This document shows, one piece after another, positions 9,455 to 17,257 of a DNA stretch of 64,000 nucleotides. Made by a program: the position numbers and the translations under genes. The notes beneath the pieces were generated by a model. The model did no database searches. It saw only the letters and a program-made list of their open reading frames with translations, and was not told the origin of the DNA. Source of the stretch: Reichenbachiella agariperforans (GTDB taxonomy: Bacteria; Bacteroidota; Bacteroidia; Cytophagales; Cyclobacteriaceae); assembly GCF_900142205.1 (NCBI RefSeq), contig NZ_FRAA01000001.1:836803-900802 (forward strand), read 5' to 3'. Every line of letters starts with the position of its first letter. The stretch's first letter is position 1.

Positions 9455-10549
9455 ATGAAAATCAGTCAAGTAATCGATACCCTCAACCAATGGGCGCCTC
9501 CCGCCTACCAAGAATCCTATGACAACTCACGGCTAATCGTGGGAGACCCAAACACAGAACTCACCGGCGTACTCATCTCCCTAGACTGCATCGAAACTGT
9601 AGTCGAAGAAGCGATACGCAAAGGGTGCAACCTGATCGTATCGCATCACCCGATCGTATTCAAAGGACTCAAAAGCTTTACTGGCAAAGACTACGTCGAG
9701 CGCACCGTCATCAAAGCCATCAAACACGACATAGCTCTATTTAGTATACACACCAACCTCGACAACATCCCCTCAGGTGTCAACCGAAAAATAGCAGACA
9801 CCATCGGTCTAACCGATTGCAAAATATTAGCTCCTAAAAACCAGACACTGATCAAGCTAACGACCTATATTCCTAGTGACGATACGGATGCTGTACTAGA
9901 AGCGGTCCACGCCGCAGGTGCTGGACAGATTGGCAACTACGAACATTGTAGTTTTTCGGTAGAGGGCACAGGGAGCTACCGTGCTACCGAAGGGGCTACA
10001 CCACATCTCGGAACAGTCGGAGAAAAACATCAGGAAAAGGAAAACCGCGTGGAAGTCATCCTTCCTAGTCATCGACAAAATAAGGTGATTCAAGCCTTGA
10101 AAAAAGCTCATCCCTATGAAGAAGTAGCCTACGATCTCATTACATTGGAGAACACCAACCATGAAGTGGGCGCCGGAATGATCGGCTACCTAGTCAAACC
10201 TATGCCAACATTGGACTTTCTTCAACACCTAAAAGACCAGTTCAACCTATCGGTGATCAAACACACCACCATCCACACCGATACCATACAAAAAGTTGCG
10301 CTCTGTGGTGGCGCAGGTAGCTTCCTCCTCAATACTGCCAAAGCGAGTGGCTCAGATATATTTATCACTGGGGATTTTAAGTATCACGAATTTTTCGATG
10401 CAGAGAATTCAATCATCATTGCAGACATCGGACACTATGAAAGTGAAGTGTTTACAAAAGAATTAATATATGATCATTTAACCGAAAAAATACCTAATAT
10501 TGCAGTCAATTTCTCCGAGGAGAATACAAATCCGGTTAATTACTTTTAG
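9455..10549 (+). CDS. Nif3-like dinuclear metal centre protein
   Basis: 364 residues, the length of the long Nif3/YbgI/YqfO form with an inserted domain. The N-terminus (ISQVIDTLNQWAPPAYQESYDN) is diagnostic, and metal-binding residues are visible in NLIVSHHPIVFKG (His-His), SIHTNLDN (His...Asp) and in the C-terminal DIGHYESE and DIFITGDFKYHEF motifs. The inserted domain (about 130-235, with ILPSHRQNKVIQALKKAHPYEEVAYDL) is the cut-A1-like module of this subfamily. The family binds two metals; its cellular reaction is not settled and older 'GTP cyclohydrolase I type 2' names are unreliable. It is followed 7 bases later by the zinc-ribbon gene, a pairing widely conserved in Bacteroidota. Confidence 0.92.
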   Translation: MKISQVIDTLNQWAPPAYQESYDNSRLIVGDPNTELTGVLISLDCIETVVEEAIRKGCNLIVSHHPIVFKGLKSFTGKDYVERTVIKAIKHDIALFSIHTNLDNIPSGVNRKIADTIGLTDCKILAPKNQTLIKLTTYIPSDDTDAVLEAVHAAGAGQIGNYEHCSFSVEGTGSYRATEGATPHLGTVGEKHQEKENRVEVILPSHRQNKVIQALKKAHPYEEVAYDLITLENTNHEVGAGMIGYLVKPMPTLDFLQHLKDQFNLSVIKHTTIHTDTIQKVALCGGAGSFLLNTAKASGSDIFITGDFKYHEFFDAENSIIIADIGHYESEVFTKELIYDHLTEKIPNIAVNFSEENTNPVNYF

Positions 10550-10556
10550 AAAATTC

Positions 10557-11342
10557 ATGGAAAGTACTGTAGCGCAAAAGCTTGAAGCTCTCACTAAATT
10601 ACAATCAATAGATTCAGAACTAGACGAAATCATCAAAGTCCGTGGGGCATTGCCAGAAGAGGTAATGGATCTGGAAGATGAAGTCGCTGGGTACGAAACC
10701 AGAGTGGGCAACCACAACAGTGCTATTGAGGAACTAGAGTTGTCTATTACTAACAACAAAACTGCCATCAAGGATTCAGAAAAACTGATCCAAAAATACG
10801 AGGAGCAGCAGATGAATGTTAGAAACAATAGAGAATACGACGCAATCACCAAAGAGGTAGAATTGCAACAGTTGGAGATTCAAATTCTCGAAAAAAGAAT
10901 CAAAGAGGCTCACGCCAAAATGGATGCTAAAAACGAGGAAATCATTGATACCAAAAACATTCTAGAAGAAAGAAAGAAGGATCTCGACAACAAAAAAGGA
11001 GAACTCGACAACATCACCTCTGAAAGTGAAGAAGAGGAAAAGAAACTTCTAAAAGGACGAGAAAAAGCATCTGACAAAATCGATGAGCGTCTATTGACTT
11101 CATACAACAAGATCAGAAAAAACGTTAGAAATGGCCTAGCTGTAGTACCTGTCAAAAGAGGTGCCTGTGGCGGATGTTTCAACGTAGTGCCTCCGCAAAA
11201 GCAAGCTGAGATCAGAGAGAAAAAGAAACTGATCGTATGTGAGCACTGTGGTAGAGTATTGGCAGATGTAGAAGAGGTAGAAGAAGTAGAAGAGAAAAAG
11301 CCAACCAGAACAAGAAGAACTGCAGCTAAGAAAAAAGCTTAA
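10557..11342 (+). CDS. coiled-coil protein with C-terminal C4-type zinc ribbon (DUF/zf-RING_7)
   Basis: The frame is open from 10500, but the ATG at 10557 (MESTVAQKLEAL) is chosen because it lies after the nif3-like stop and starts the conserved region; about 261 residues. Residues 1-190 are a long heptad-rich coiled coil; then comes a CGGC...CEHCG zinc ribbon (four cysteines), then an acidic and Lys/Arg tail. This is the family annotated as 'C4-type zinc ribbon domain protein', probably nucleic-acid associated; function is not established. It forms an operon with the nif3-like gene and is followed by an intrinsic terminator at 11377-11402. Confidence 0.88.
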   Translation: MESTVAQKLEALTKLQSIDSELDEIIKVRGALPEEVMDLEDEVAGYETRVGNHNSAIEELELSITNNKTAIKDSEKLIQKYEEQQMNVRNNREYDAITKEVELQQLEIQILEKRIKEAHAKMDAKNEEIIDTKNILEERKKDLDNKKGELDNITSESEEEEKKLLKGREKASDKIDERLLTSYNKIRKNVRNGLAVVPVKRGACGGCFNVVPPQKQAEIREKKKLIVCEHCGRVLADVEEVEEVEEKKPTRTRRTAAKKKA

Positions 11343-11343
11343 C

Positions 11344-12867
11344 TTGAGCTATACTGTTGGAAATATCAAAAAATATAAGGTGAGTCGTACTCACCTTTTT
11401 TTGTTTTTACTCAGCCTTACTTTCTTATCTCTCGACTCCCACGCTCAAAAATCTATAGACAGCTACCCACGTGTCTACTCAGCCTATCAGGATATACTCA
11501 AACTAAAAATAGAATCGGGCCGAAAGAAACTAAAACAAATCATCCCCAGCCACGAAGAACTAGGACACTACCACTACACGAAAAGTTTGGCAGATGCCTT
11601 AGAGATACTCATCACCGAAGACCCAGACCTATACAATCGGTACGATGATAGCGAAGAAGATCACTTAGACGGATTAAAAGCCCTAGACGGTGACGATCCT
11701 TACAAACGCTTCTACTCCGCTGAGATCAAAGTACACTGGGCACTCGTCAAGACGATGTTTCAGGAAGAAATGCGTGCAGGGTGGGCACTCCGTAGCGCTT
11801 ACCTAGAGATCAATGACAACATCGAACAATTCCCCGATTTTGTACACAACAACAAAACACTCGGCACACTGCACGTACTCTTCGCTGTAGTCCCAGAGAG
11901 CTACCACTGGATACTTCGCTACTTCGGCCTACGTGCCAATGTCATCGAAGGCTGGGAAGAACTAAGTAACATCACCTTTCAAAACCCTTACTGGCTAGAA
12001 ACTAGCTTATCCAAGTGCCTTATTGCAATCAATATCATCAACAAGGAAAAGGTGACAATGGATCTGATAGATGAGATCCGCAGACACAACAAGGACAACC
12101 TAGCCGTCAGCTATCTATACAATGTAGCGCTCGTCAAATATGCTAAAAGCGAAGAAGCTCTCCCAGCACTGACTAAGCTAACCTTCGTAGGAGACAGCTA
12201 CTACCCCATCACCAACATCTACTACAAGCTCGGCGAGATCTATCTACAAAAACAGCAATACGCCCTAGCTAGACTCAACTACGCACGCTTCCTCAATATG
12301 CACAAAGGAGAAAACTACATCAAAGACACTTGGTTCAAAATCTTCCTGACCTACTGGCTAGAGGGGCAAAAGAAAAATGCAGAACTACACTGGGACAAAG
12401 CCAAAAAAGCGGGAAGGTCTCTCGTCGCTGCAGACAAAAATGCAACAGACTACCTCTCCAATGACCGCTACCCAAACCCTGAACTATATAAGGCACGACT
12501 GGCCATCGATGGCGGATACTTTAGTATGGCACAGCGTACACTCGATCGGATTAAACAAGAAAGTATCAAAAATAAGAAGGACGAAGTAGAGTACTTCTAC
12601 AGGTATGGCAGACTGTATGACAAACAGGGTGATTCAGAAGGAGCTTTGTTCAACTACCTCAATGTCATCAAAAAATCAGGAAATGAGAACTGGTATTTTG
12701 CACCCTCAGCCTGCCTACAAACTGGATACATCTATGAAGCACGAGCGGATTACGAAAAAGCAAAATACTATTTCAAGAAAGCCCAATCCTACAACAAGCA
12801 CAAGTACAAGGACGGGATCGACTACCAAGCAAAGGCAGCTTTACTATTGATTCAAGACAAAAAGTAG
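11344..12867 (+). CDS. exported tetratricopeptide-repeat protein
   Basis: No ATG precedes the signal peptide. The frame opens with TTG at 11344, and a GTG at 11380 gives a more compact start (VSRTHLFLFLLSLTFLSLDSHAQ-type leader), so the true start is uncertain. The mature protein (about 480 residues) is alpha-helical with TPR-like units at the C-terminal half, e.g. YYKLGEIYLQKQQYALARLNYARFL and YRYGRLYDKQGDSEGALFNY. A periplasmic or surface scaffold role is likely. The first codons coincide with the terminator hairpin of the upstream gene, which may keep expression low or conditional. A second, bidirectional terminator follows at 13004-13040. Confidence 0.8.
   Translation: MSYTVGNIKKYKVSRTHLFLFLLSLTFLSLDSHAQKSIDSYPRVYSAYQDILKLKIESGRKKLKQIIPSHEELGHYHYTKSLADALEILITEDPDLYNRYDDSEEDHLDGLKALDGDDPYKRFYSAEIKVHWALVKTMFQEEMRAGWALRSAYLEINDNIEQFPDFVHNNKTLGTLHVLFAVVPESYHWILRYFGLRANVIEGWEELSNITFQNPYWLETSLSKCLIAINIINKEKVTMDLIDEIRRHNKDNLAVSYLYNVALVKYAKSEEALPALTKLTFVGDSYYPITNIYYKLGEIYLQKQQYALARLNYARFLNMHKGENYIKDTWFKIFLTYWLEGQKKNAELHWDKAKKAGRSLVAADKNATDYLSNDRYPNPELYKARLAIDGGYFSMAQRTLDRIKQESIKNKKDEVEYFYRYGRLYDKQGDSEGALFNYLNVIKKSGNENWYFAPSACLQTGYIYEARADYEKAKYYFKKAQSYNKHKYKDGIDYQAKAALLLIQDKK
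11377..11402 (+). terminator. intrinsic terminator after the zinc-ribbon gene, inside the start of the TPR gene
   Basis: AAGGTGAGT and ACTCACCTT form a perfect 9-bp stem with a CGT loop, followed by a T tract. It lies 35 bases after the zinc-ribbon stop, and overlaps the signal-peptide codons of the following open frame, so it could also act as an attenuating hairpin on that gene. Confidence 0.75.
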
Positions 12868-13003
12868 CAGTTCAAAAGACTAGGAACCACACAGTCGTAA
12901 AAAACCACACATATCAGGATAGTTAACTACGATGATGCCATGGCGTCATTCGTGTTCAACTAAAGATAACGGCTGCACAGTTATCATTCAGAATCAGGGC
13001 GTA

Positions 13004-13040
13004 AAAAAAGCCTTGACAGTTAACTATCAAGGCTTTTAGT
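13004..13040. terminator. bidirectional intrinsic terminator between convergent genes
   Basis: AAAAGCCTTGA and TCAAGGCTTTT flank a ten-base loop, with A and T tracts outside. It serves the TPR gene (plus) and the Lys/Ala-rich protein gene (minus). Confidence 0.85.
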
Positions 13041-13058
13041 AGTAAGCTTAATGCTTGC

Positions 13059-13436
13059 TTATTTTTCTTCTGACTTGTCTTCAGTCTTTTTTGCTGCTGT
13101 TTTTTTAGCCGCTGGCTTTTTCTTAGCTACTGGCTTCTTTTCTTCAGTCTCCTCTGCTTTTTCAGTAGTTTTCTTAGCGGCAGGTTTCTTAGCTGCTGCT
13201 TTCTTAGGCTTTTCTTCTACAGTTGTTGTTTCAGCAGTTTCTGCCTTCACCTCTTCTACTTTCTCAGCTTTTTTAGCTTTCGGTTTAGATGCAGATTTAG
13301 CAAAATCCTCTTTGATTGCATCCACATCCACAGCCTTAATCACTGGTTTGCTATTCAATCTCTGGATGTTAGCTACTTTCTGTTTTGCAACAACCTTATT
13401 TCTTCTTCCTTTTCTTTTTAGTCTAGTTACAGCCAT
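13059..13436 (-). CDS. small basic protein with Lys/Ala-rich histone-H1-like tail
   Basis: 125 residues. The first 45 (MAVTRLKRKGRRNKVVAKQK...) are strongly basic and look conserved; residues 50-125 are low-complexity repeats of Lys, Ala, Glu and Pro (AAKKPAAKK, KPAAKKTAAKK) as in bacterial H1-like proteins. It is likely to bind DNA or RNA, perhaps ribosome or nucleoid associated; this is inference from composition. It is monocistronic, with its terminator 20 bases downstream. Confidence 0.75.
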   Translation of the reverse strand: MAVTRLKRKGRRNKVVAKQKVANIQRLNSKPVIKAVDVDAIKEDFAKSASKPKAKKAEKVEEVKAETAETTTVEEKPKKAAAKKPAAKKTTEKAEETEEKKPVAKKKPAAKKTAAKKTEDKSEEK

Positions 13437-14245
13437 TTTTCGCTATCAATAATTTTTTGGAGGTGCAAATGTATACTATACAAACTCCTAATCAAAGAAA
13501 TAACCAGAAACATCCACCTGTATTTGGACTTTTTTACCCCTCTTTAAATAGCGTCCCAACGTATCTTAGGGTTGAACAACAAAACAGCACACTTCCATGC
13601 CGAATTTTAAATCTATTCTCACAGATTATTTCCAAGATTGATCGGTCAACATTTAAAAACACTAGATCAATCTACAGCTCAAGGAAAACAATATCAAAAA
13701 GGTGTAATTTTTGACATACTCTACGAGAATACCGATCTAACTAAACTCCCACAGCTCAAAGAAGCAATTAATAGTTAATTGCGCTGTTGCACAAATATCA
13801 AAAACATCAAACTAAGCATCAAAAGCTAGCCAAGGCTGGTTTCAAAAACTCAAAATAGCATAGCATTTTCAATTGACCTAAGAATTTAAAAAATTGGATG
13901 ATCATCTTTCTCGAACTAGTGCATAAGAAAAATCACATAGACGTTGGTCAAAATTTACTCGCGAAACAGATACTATTTTTAAAATTTGATTGCATAACTG
14001 TATCAGATGAATAGACTTATCATATTCTACATGCATCTAACTTCCAGACATTGTTACACTCAAAAAAAGACCAGCATTACGCTGGCCTTCGTCGCAGATA
14101 GCAGCATCCGCTTGAATGAAACACAAATTTGACTACTCTTCGTGTGTCATTCCTTCATTATTGCTGATTGATCGTATCGATCTTGTGTATTAAGAACTAG
14201 CACTCCCCGATCCACCGATCGAGAAGTGCACAAACTGACCAAGTA
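13437..14245. other. intergenic stretch of about 800 bases with a possible eroded gene
   Basis: AT-rich and without a convincing gene. An ATG at 13597 opens 13 codons (MPNFKSILTDYFQD) before a TGA. A frame two bases away (13638-13778, from TTG to TAA) continues with protein-like content ending DLTKLPQLKEAINS, which could be the broken remains of a short gene. The rest holds only an intrinsic terminator for the downstream gene on the minus strand. Confidence that the eroded frame was once a gene is low. Confidence 0.3.
14062..14087 (-). terminator. intrinsic terminator downstream of the coiled-coil protein gene
   Basis: Read on the minus strand, GGCCAGC and GCTGGTC pair around a short loop and are followed by seven T. 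It lies 160 bases beyond the stop of the gene at 14246-15148. Confidence 0.7.
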
Positions 14246-15148
14246 TTAGCTATTGACAGCTACTACCAAGAACTTAGAGATCTTCCAGAACTCTTGATAA
14301 TCCAAGATTCTGATGTACTTCACATGGTCACCTTCTTTGACCAGCTCATAAGAGCTGGCAGGGTGCTCCGAGATGAGTTCTGCTTCGTCAGCGTCTATGG
14401 CGAGACTCTTGACGGTACGAATATCTATCTCCTCAAATTTTTCCTGAGGCATATCTTGTCTCAGTGCGGTGGTTTTGCCCAAGCCAAGGAATCCCCCTTC
14501 TTTGGTCACGAGACCTTCTTCTTCTAGGATTTTTTTGGTCCCTATCGCCAAGTAGGCCGTGTTCAGTCTATCCTCCTGCTGGTTGATAGCACTCATCTGA
14601 TCTTGGATCGTAGAGTCTTGGTTGACTACTTTGGTCTCTAGGCTCGCCAAGTCGGTAGAGAGCTCTATGATTTTGACATCCTTCTCTTTCAGGTTGTCTC
14701 TGAGAGCGATCAACGACTCTTGCCTTTCTTTCAAATCAGCAGACAGTTGTCCTACTTTGTTTTGAAAAGACTTGAGGTTAAAATTCGCTTTGTCCAATCT
14801 ATCTGCAAGACTCGCCACCTTATCGTTGGTCTCGAGTATCAGGCTATCGATGAGACTCATGTCTCTCATCATCTGCATCTGGTCTTGCTTGGTCACTTCA
14901 CCTACAGCAGTCTGTGTGATGAGGTTTTCTCTGTCCTTGATCGTCTCGATCTTAGACTCTACGTTGTACATGATGTCTATGATCTCGTTGTATGCAGAAT
15001 CTCTGCTCTGCAGTTTCTCTTCCAGTCTTATAGACTTCTCAGACAAACGACCTTTCTCCTCTTCCATCGTGAAGAACAACGCCGCAAGCCCCACCGTCAC
15101 GACGAGCGCACTGACGAATAATGTGATTTTAATGGTTCTATCTTTCAT
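14246..15148 (-). CDS. membrane-anchored coiled-coil protein
   Basis: 300 residues. One N-terminal membrane segment (ITLFVSALVVTVGLAALFF, residues 8-26) is followed by a long heptad-rich coiled coil to about residue 205, with conserved-looking GTKKILEEEGLVTKEGG and a C-terminal beta-rich domain ending ILDYQEFWKISKFLVVAVN. Proteins of this build are common hypothetical envelope proteins in Bacteroidota; no function is known to me. It sits alone on the minus strand between an outer-membrane barrel gene and a terminator. Confidence 0.8.
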   Translation of the reverse strand: MKDRTIKITLFVSALVVTVGLAALFFTMEEEKGRLSEKSIRLEEKLQSRDSAYNEIIDIMYNVESKIETIKDRENLITQTAVGEVTKQDQMQMMRDMSLIDSLILETNDKVASLADRLDKANFNLKSFQNKVGQLSADLKERQESLIALRDNLKEKDVKIIELSTDLASLETKVVNQDSTIQDQMSAINQQEDRLNTAYLAIGTKKILEEEGLVTKEGGFLGLGKTTALRQDMPQEKFEEIDIRTVKSLAIDADEAELISEHPASSYELVKEGDHVKYIRILDYQEFWKISKFLVVAVNS

Positions 15149-15191
15149 GATTATTAAATTTTAGGTTCTTATTTTCTATTTATGGTTAACA

Positions 15192-15208
15192 AATTCCACT
15201 TTGGAATT
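15192..15208. promoter_or_regulatory. short inverted repeat upstream of the coiled-coil gene
   Basis: AATTCCA and TGGAATT flank CTT. It lies 44 bases before the ATG of the gene at 14246-15148 and 77 bases after the stop of the barrel gene; it may be an operator or a weak terminator. Confidence 0.35.
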
Positions 15209-15284
15209 TTGATTGATTTAGTGTTTCTCATTTGATAACAAATCCTCACAGGGGTGTAAAACCCAACAGGCTATCACGCTGCGA

Positions 15285-15782
15285 TTAAAAAGCCACCTTG
15301 ATCCCCAGTCCAGGATCCAATGCCATAAAAGCATCTCCATCCGTGGCTACTTCGACGAAGGGTTTGAAATCCAAACTAACTGCGATGGGGACGTTTTGAA
15401 TTTTGTATTCTATCCCAAATATCCCATCCACCCCGAGACCAAACTCGGAGGATTCGCGGCGATAGATACCCTCATTGTCCACCACGTCTGACTGAGTGGC
15501 TATATGTCCCCCCACACCATAGTACCAATTGAGTCCGCGGACGTCAAAGGCTGAGGCATAGCGCTCGTAGAGTACAGTCGCCGAAAATGCATTCGGATAA
15601 AACCCGATGATCCCTTCTATCGCCGTAGATCGTTTCGTAAAATGTTTGATCGTCAGCCCAGAAGTCCCAATGCCACGCACCCCGACGGCAGTCTGGTAGT
15701 CGTAGCGTGAACGCATGTTCTGAGCGTACAGTGTGCCTGTCATCATAAGCAAGCCAGTCAAGGTCATTATCAGATATTTCAT
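15285..15782 (-). CDS. outer-membrane beta-barrel protein of unknown function
   Basis: The frame opens at 15821, but the ATG at 15782 (MKYLIMTLTGLLMM) starts a proper signal peptide ending LYAQ and is preferred; 165 residues. The mature part has alternating strands with Gly and aromatic residues (GLNWYYGVGGHIA, EGIIGFYPNAFSATVLYERY) and ends in the Phe-terminated strand expected of an eight-stranded barrel. It is related in style to OmpW/outer-membrane beta-brl families. It lies just downstream of the NtrC-type regulator gene, with a weak hairpin between, so it may be a target of that regulator. Confidence 0.75.
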   Translation of the reverse strand: MKYLIMTLTGLLMMTGTLYAQNMRSRYDYQTAVGVRGIGTSGLTIKHFTKRSTAIEGIIGFYPNAFSATVLYERYASAFDVRGLNWYYGVGGHIATQSDVVDNEGIYRRESSEFGLGVDGIFGIEYKIQNVPIAVSLDFKPFVEVATDGDAFMALDPGLGIKVAF

Positions 15783-15913
15783 GATTTCAAATCTGTTTGC
15801 CTCTAGTCTTCCAAGAGACATACCAAATCAAAATAGCGCTGATTACCAGATAGTTACACGACTATAGGATTGTAATTTTTCTCAATATGAGAAATTAGCT
15901 TTGGAAGTGGGAA

Positions 15914-17257
15914 TTAGTTTTCCTTGAGCAGACGGTATATGGTGGACTGTCCTATGTCCAGTTTGTCCGCTACGAGTTTGATATTGTCGTCGTTCTGTTT
16001 GAGGTAGAGTCGGATGATTTTGAGCTGGTACTCCTTCATCGTCAGGTCTTCTGAGAGTACGTCCGTGACCACATCGCGTTGTGCAAAAGTAATGTCATCG
16101 GGTACGATCTCCGAGCCATCCGCCATCACCATCGCCAATTCTACGATGGCTTTGAGCTCACGTATGTTGCCGGGATAGGAATAATTGAGCAGTTTCTGCT
16201 GCGCCTCTTTAGTAAAACTCTTATTGGCTTGCTTGTTCTCTTTGGCAAAAGACTCAGCAAAATGCTTGGCAAGGATCAATACATCCTTCTCACGCTCTCT
16301 AAGAGGAGGCAACTCGATAGGAAGACCAAAAAGTCGATAGTAAAGATCTTCTCTGAAATTGCCATTCTTCACCTCCTCCTGCAAATTTCGGTGTGTGGCG
16401 ACTAGGACACGGCTATTGACTTTCACGGTTTGCGTCCCACCTACTCGAGTGATTTCTTTCTCCTGAAGGGCACGGAGTAGTTTGGCCTGTAGCGAAATAT
16501 CCATCTCTCCGATCTCATCCAAAAAAATCGTCCCACCATGCGCCTGTTCGAACTTGCCTATGCGCTGACCCATTGCGCCTGTGAAGGCTCCTTTTTCATG
16601 ACCGAATAGTTCACTCTCCACGAGATCTTTAGGGATCGCACTCATGTTGACAGGCACAAATGGTTTTTTGCTGAGCGGACTGTTGTAATGAATCGCTTTG
16701 GCCACTACTTCCTTGCCCGTCCCAGTCTCTCCAGAGATCATGACAGTCAGGTTGGTCGATACAGCCTTTTCGATGAGCTTAAAGACGCGCTTGACCCCCT
16801 TGCTCTGCCCGATAATACTAGACTGAAAATCATACTTGCGCTCTACCTCTTCTTGCAAGGTCTCAACACGCTGCACGAGTTCTCTGTTCTTGCCTAGCTG
16901 GTTCATCACATGGATCAACCGATCCCTGATGTCTTCGCTCTTGGTCAGGTAGTCGTAGGCCCCACGTTTGAGTAGGCTCACAGCAGTTTCAATATCCTGC
17001 TGCTCTGAGATAATGACAATCTCTATGTTGGGATCAAAAGCCTTGATCTTGTCGAATAACTCCGTACCCGAGTAATCTGGCAAGCGGAAATCGAGGGTAA
17101 TCAAATCAGGTTTCTGTTTGAGCTGATCGAGCAGCGACTTGCCATCTGTAAAGGGCGTCACCTCATGATCAGGGTTGAGACTCAGGGTGTGCACTAATAA
17201 TTTGCTATACCACACATCATCCTCTACTACAAATACCTTCATGGGCTTATCTCTCAT
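15914..17257 (-). CDS. sigma-54-dependent response regulator (NtrC family)
   Basis: 447 residues. Receiver domain 6-120 with phosphoacceptor Asp56 (DLITLDFRLP); AAA+ domain with Walker A GETGTGKE (176-183), the sigma-54 contact loop GAFTGA (223-228) and Walker B GGTIFLDEIGE (241-251); C-terminal Fis-type helix-turn-helix (KLVADKLDIGQSTIYRLLKEN). All catalytic motifs are intact, so it should activate RpoN promoters when phosphorylated. Its ATG overlaps the stop of the hybrid kinase gene by four bases, so the pair is co-translated. No clear -24/-12 promoter was found in the neighbouring spacers by eye. Confidence 0.95.
   Translation of the reverse strand: MRDKPMKVFVVEDDVWYSKLLVHTLSLNPDHEVTPFTDGKSLLDQLKQKPDLITLDFRLPDYSGTELFDKIKAFDPNIEIVIISEQQDIETAVSLLKRGAYDYLTKSEDIRDRLIHVMNQLGKNRELVQRVETLQEEVERKYDFQSSIIGQSKGVKRVFKLIEKAVSTNLTVMISGETGTGKEVVAKAIHYNSPLSKKPFVPVNMSAIPKDLVESELFGHEKGAFTGAMGQRIGKFEQAHGGTIFLDEIGEMDISLQAKLLRALQEKEITRVGGTQTVKVNSRVLVATHRNLQEEVKNGNFREDLYYRLFGLPIELPPLREREKDVLILAKHFAESFAKENKQANKSFTKEAQQKLLNYSYPGNIRELKAIVELAMVMADGSEIVPDDITFAQRDVVTDVLSEDLTMKEYQLKIIRLYLKQNDDNIKLVADKLDIGQSTIYRLLKEN

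Noticed and set aside
12930-12955. Palindromic GCCATGGC-centred sequence after the TPR gene
   Set aside because: Short, with a mismatch, and next to a better terminator; no independent reason to call it a site.
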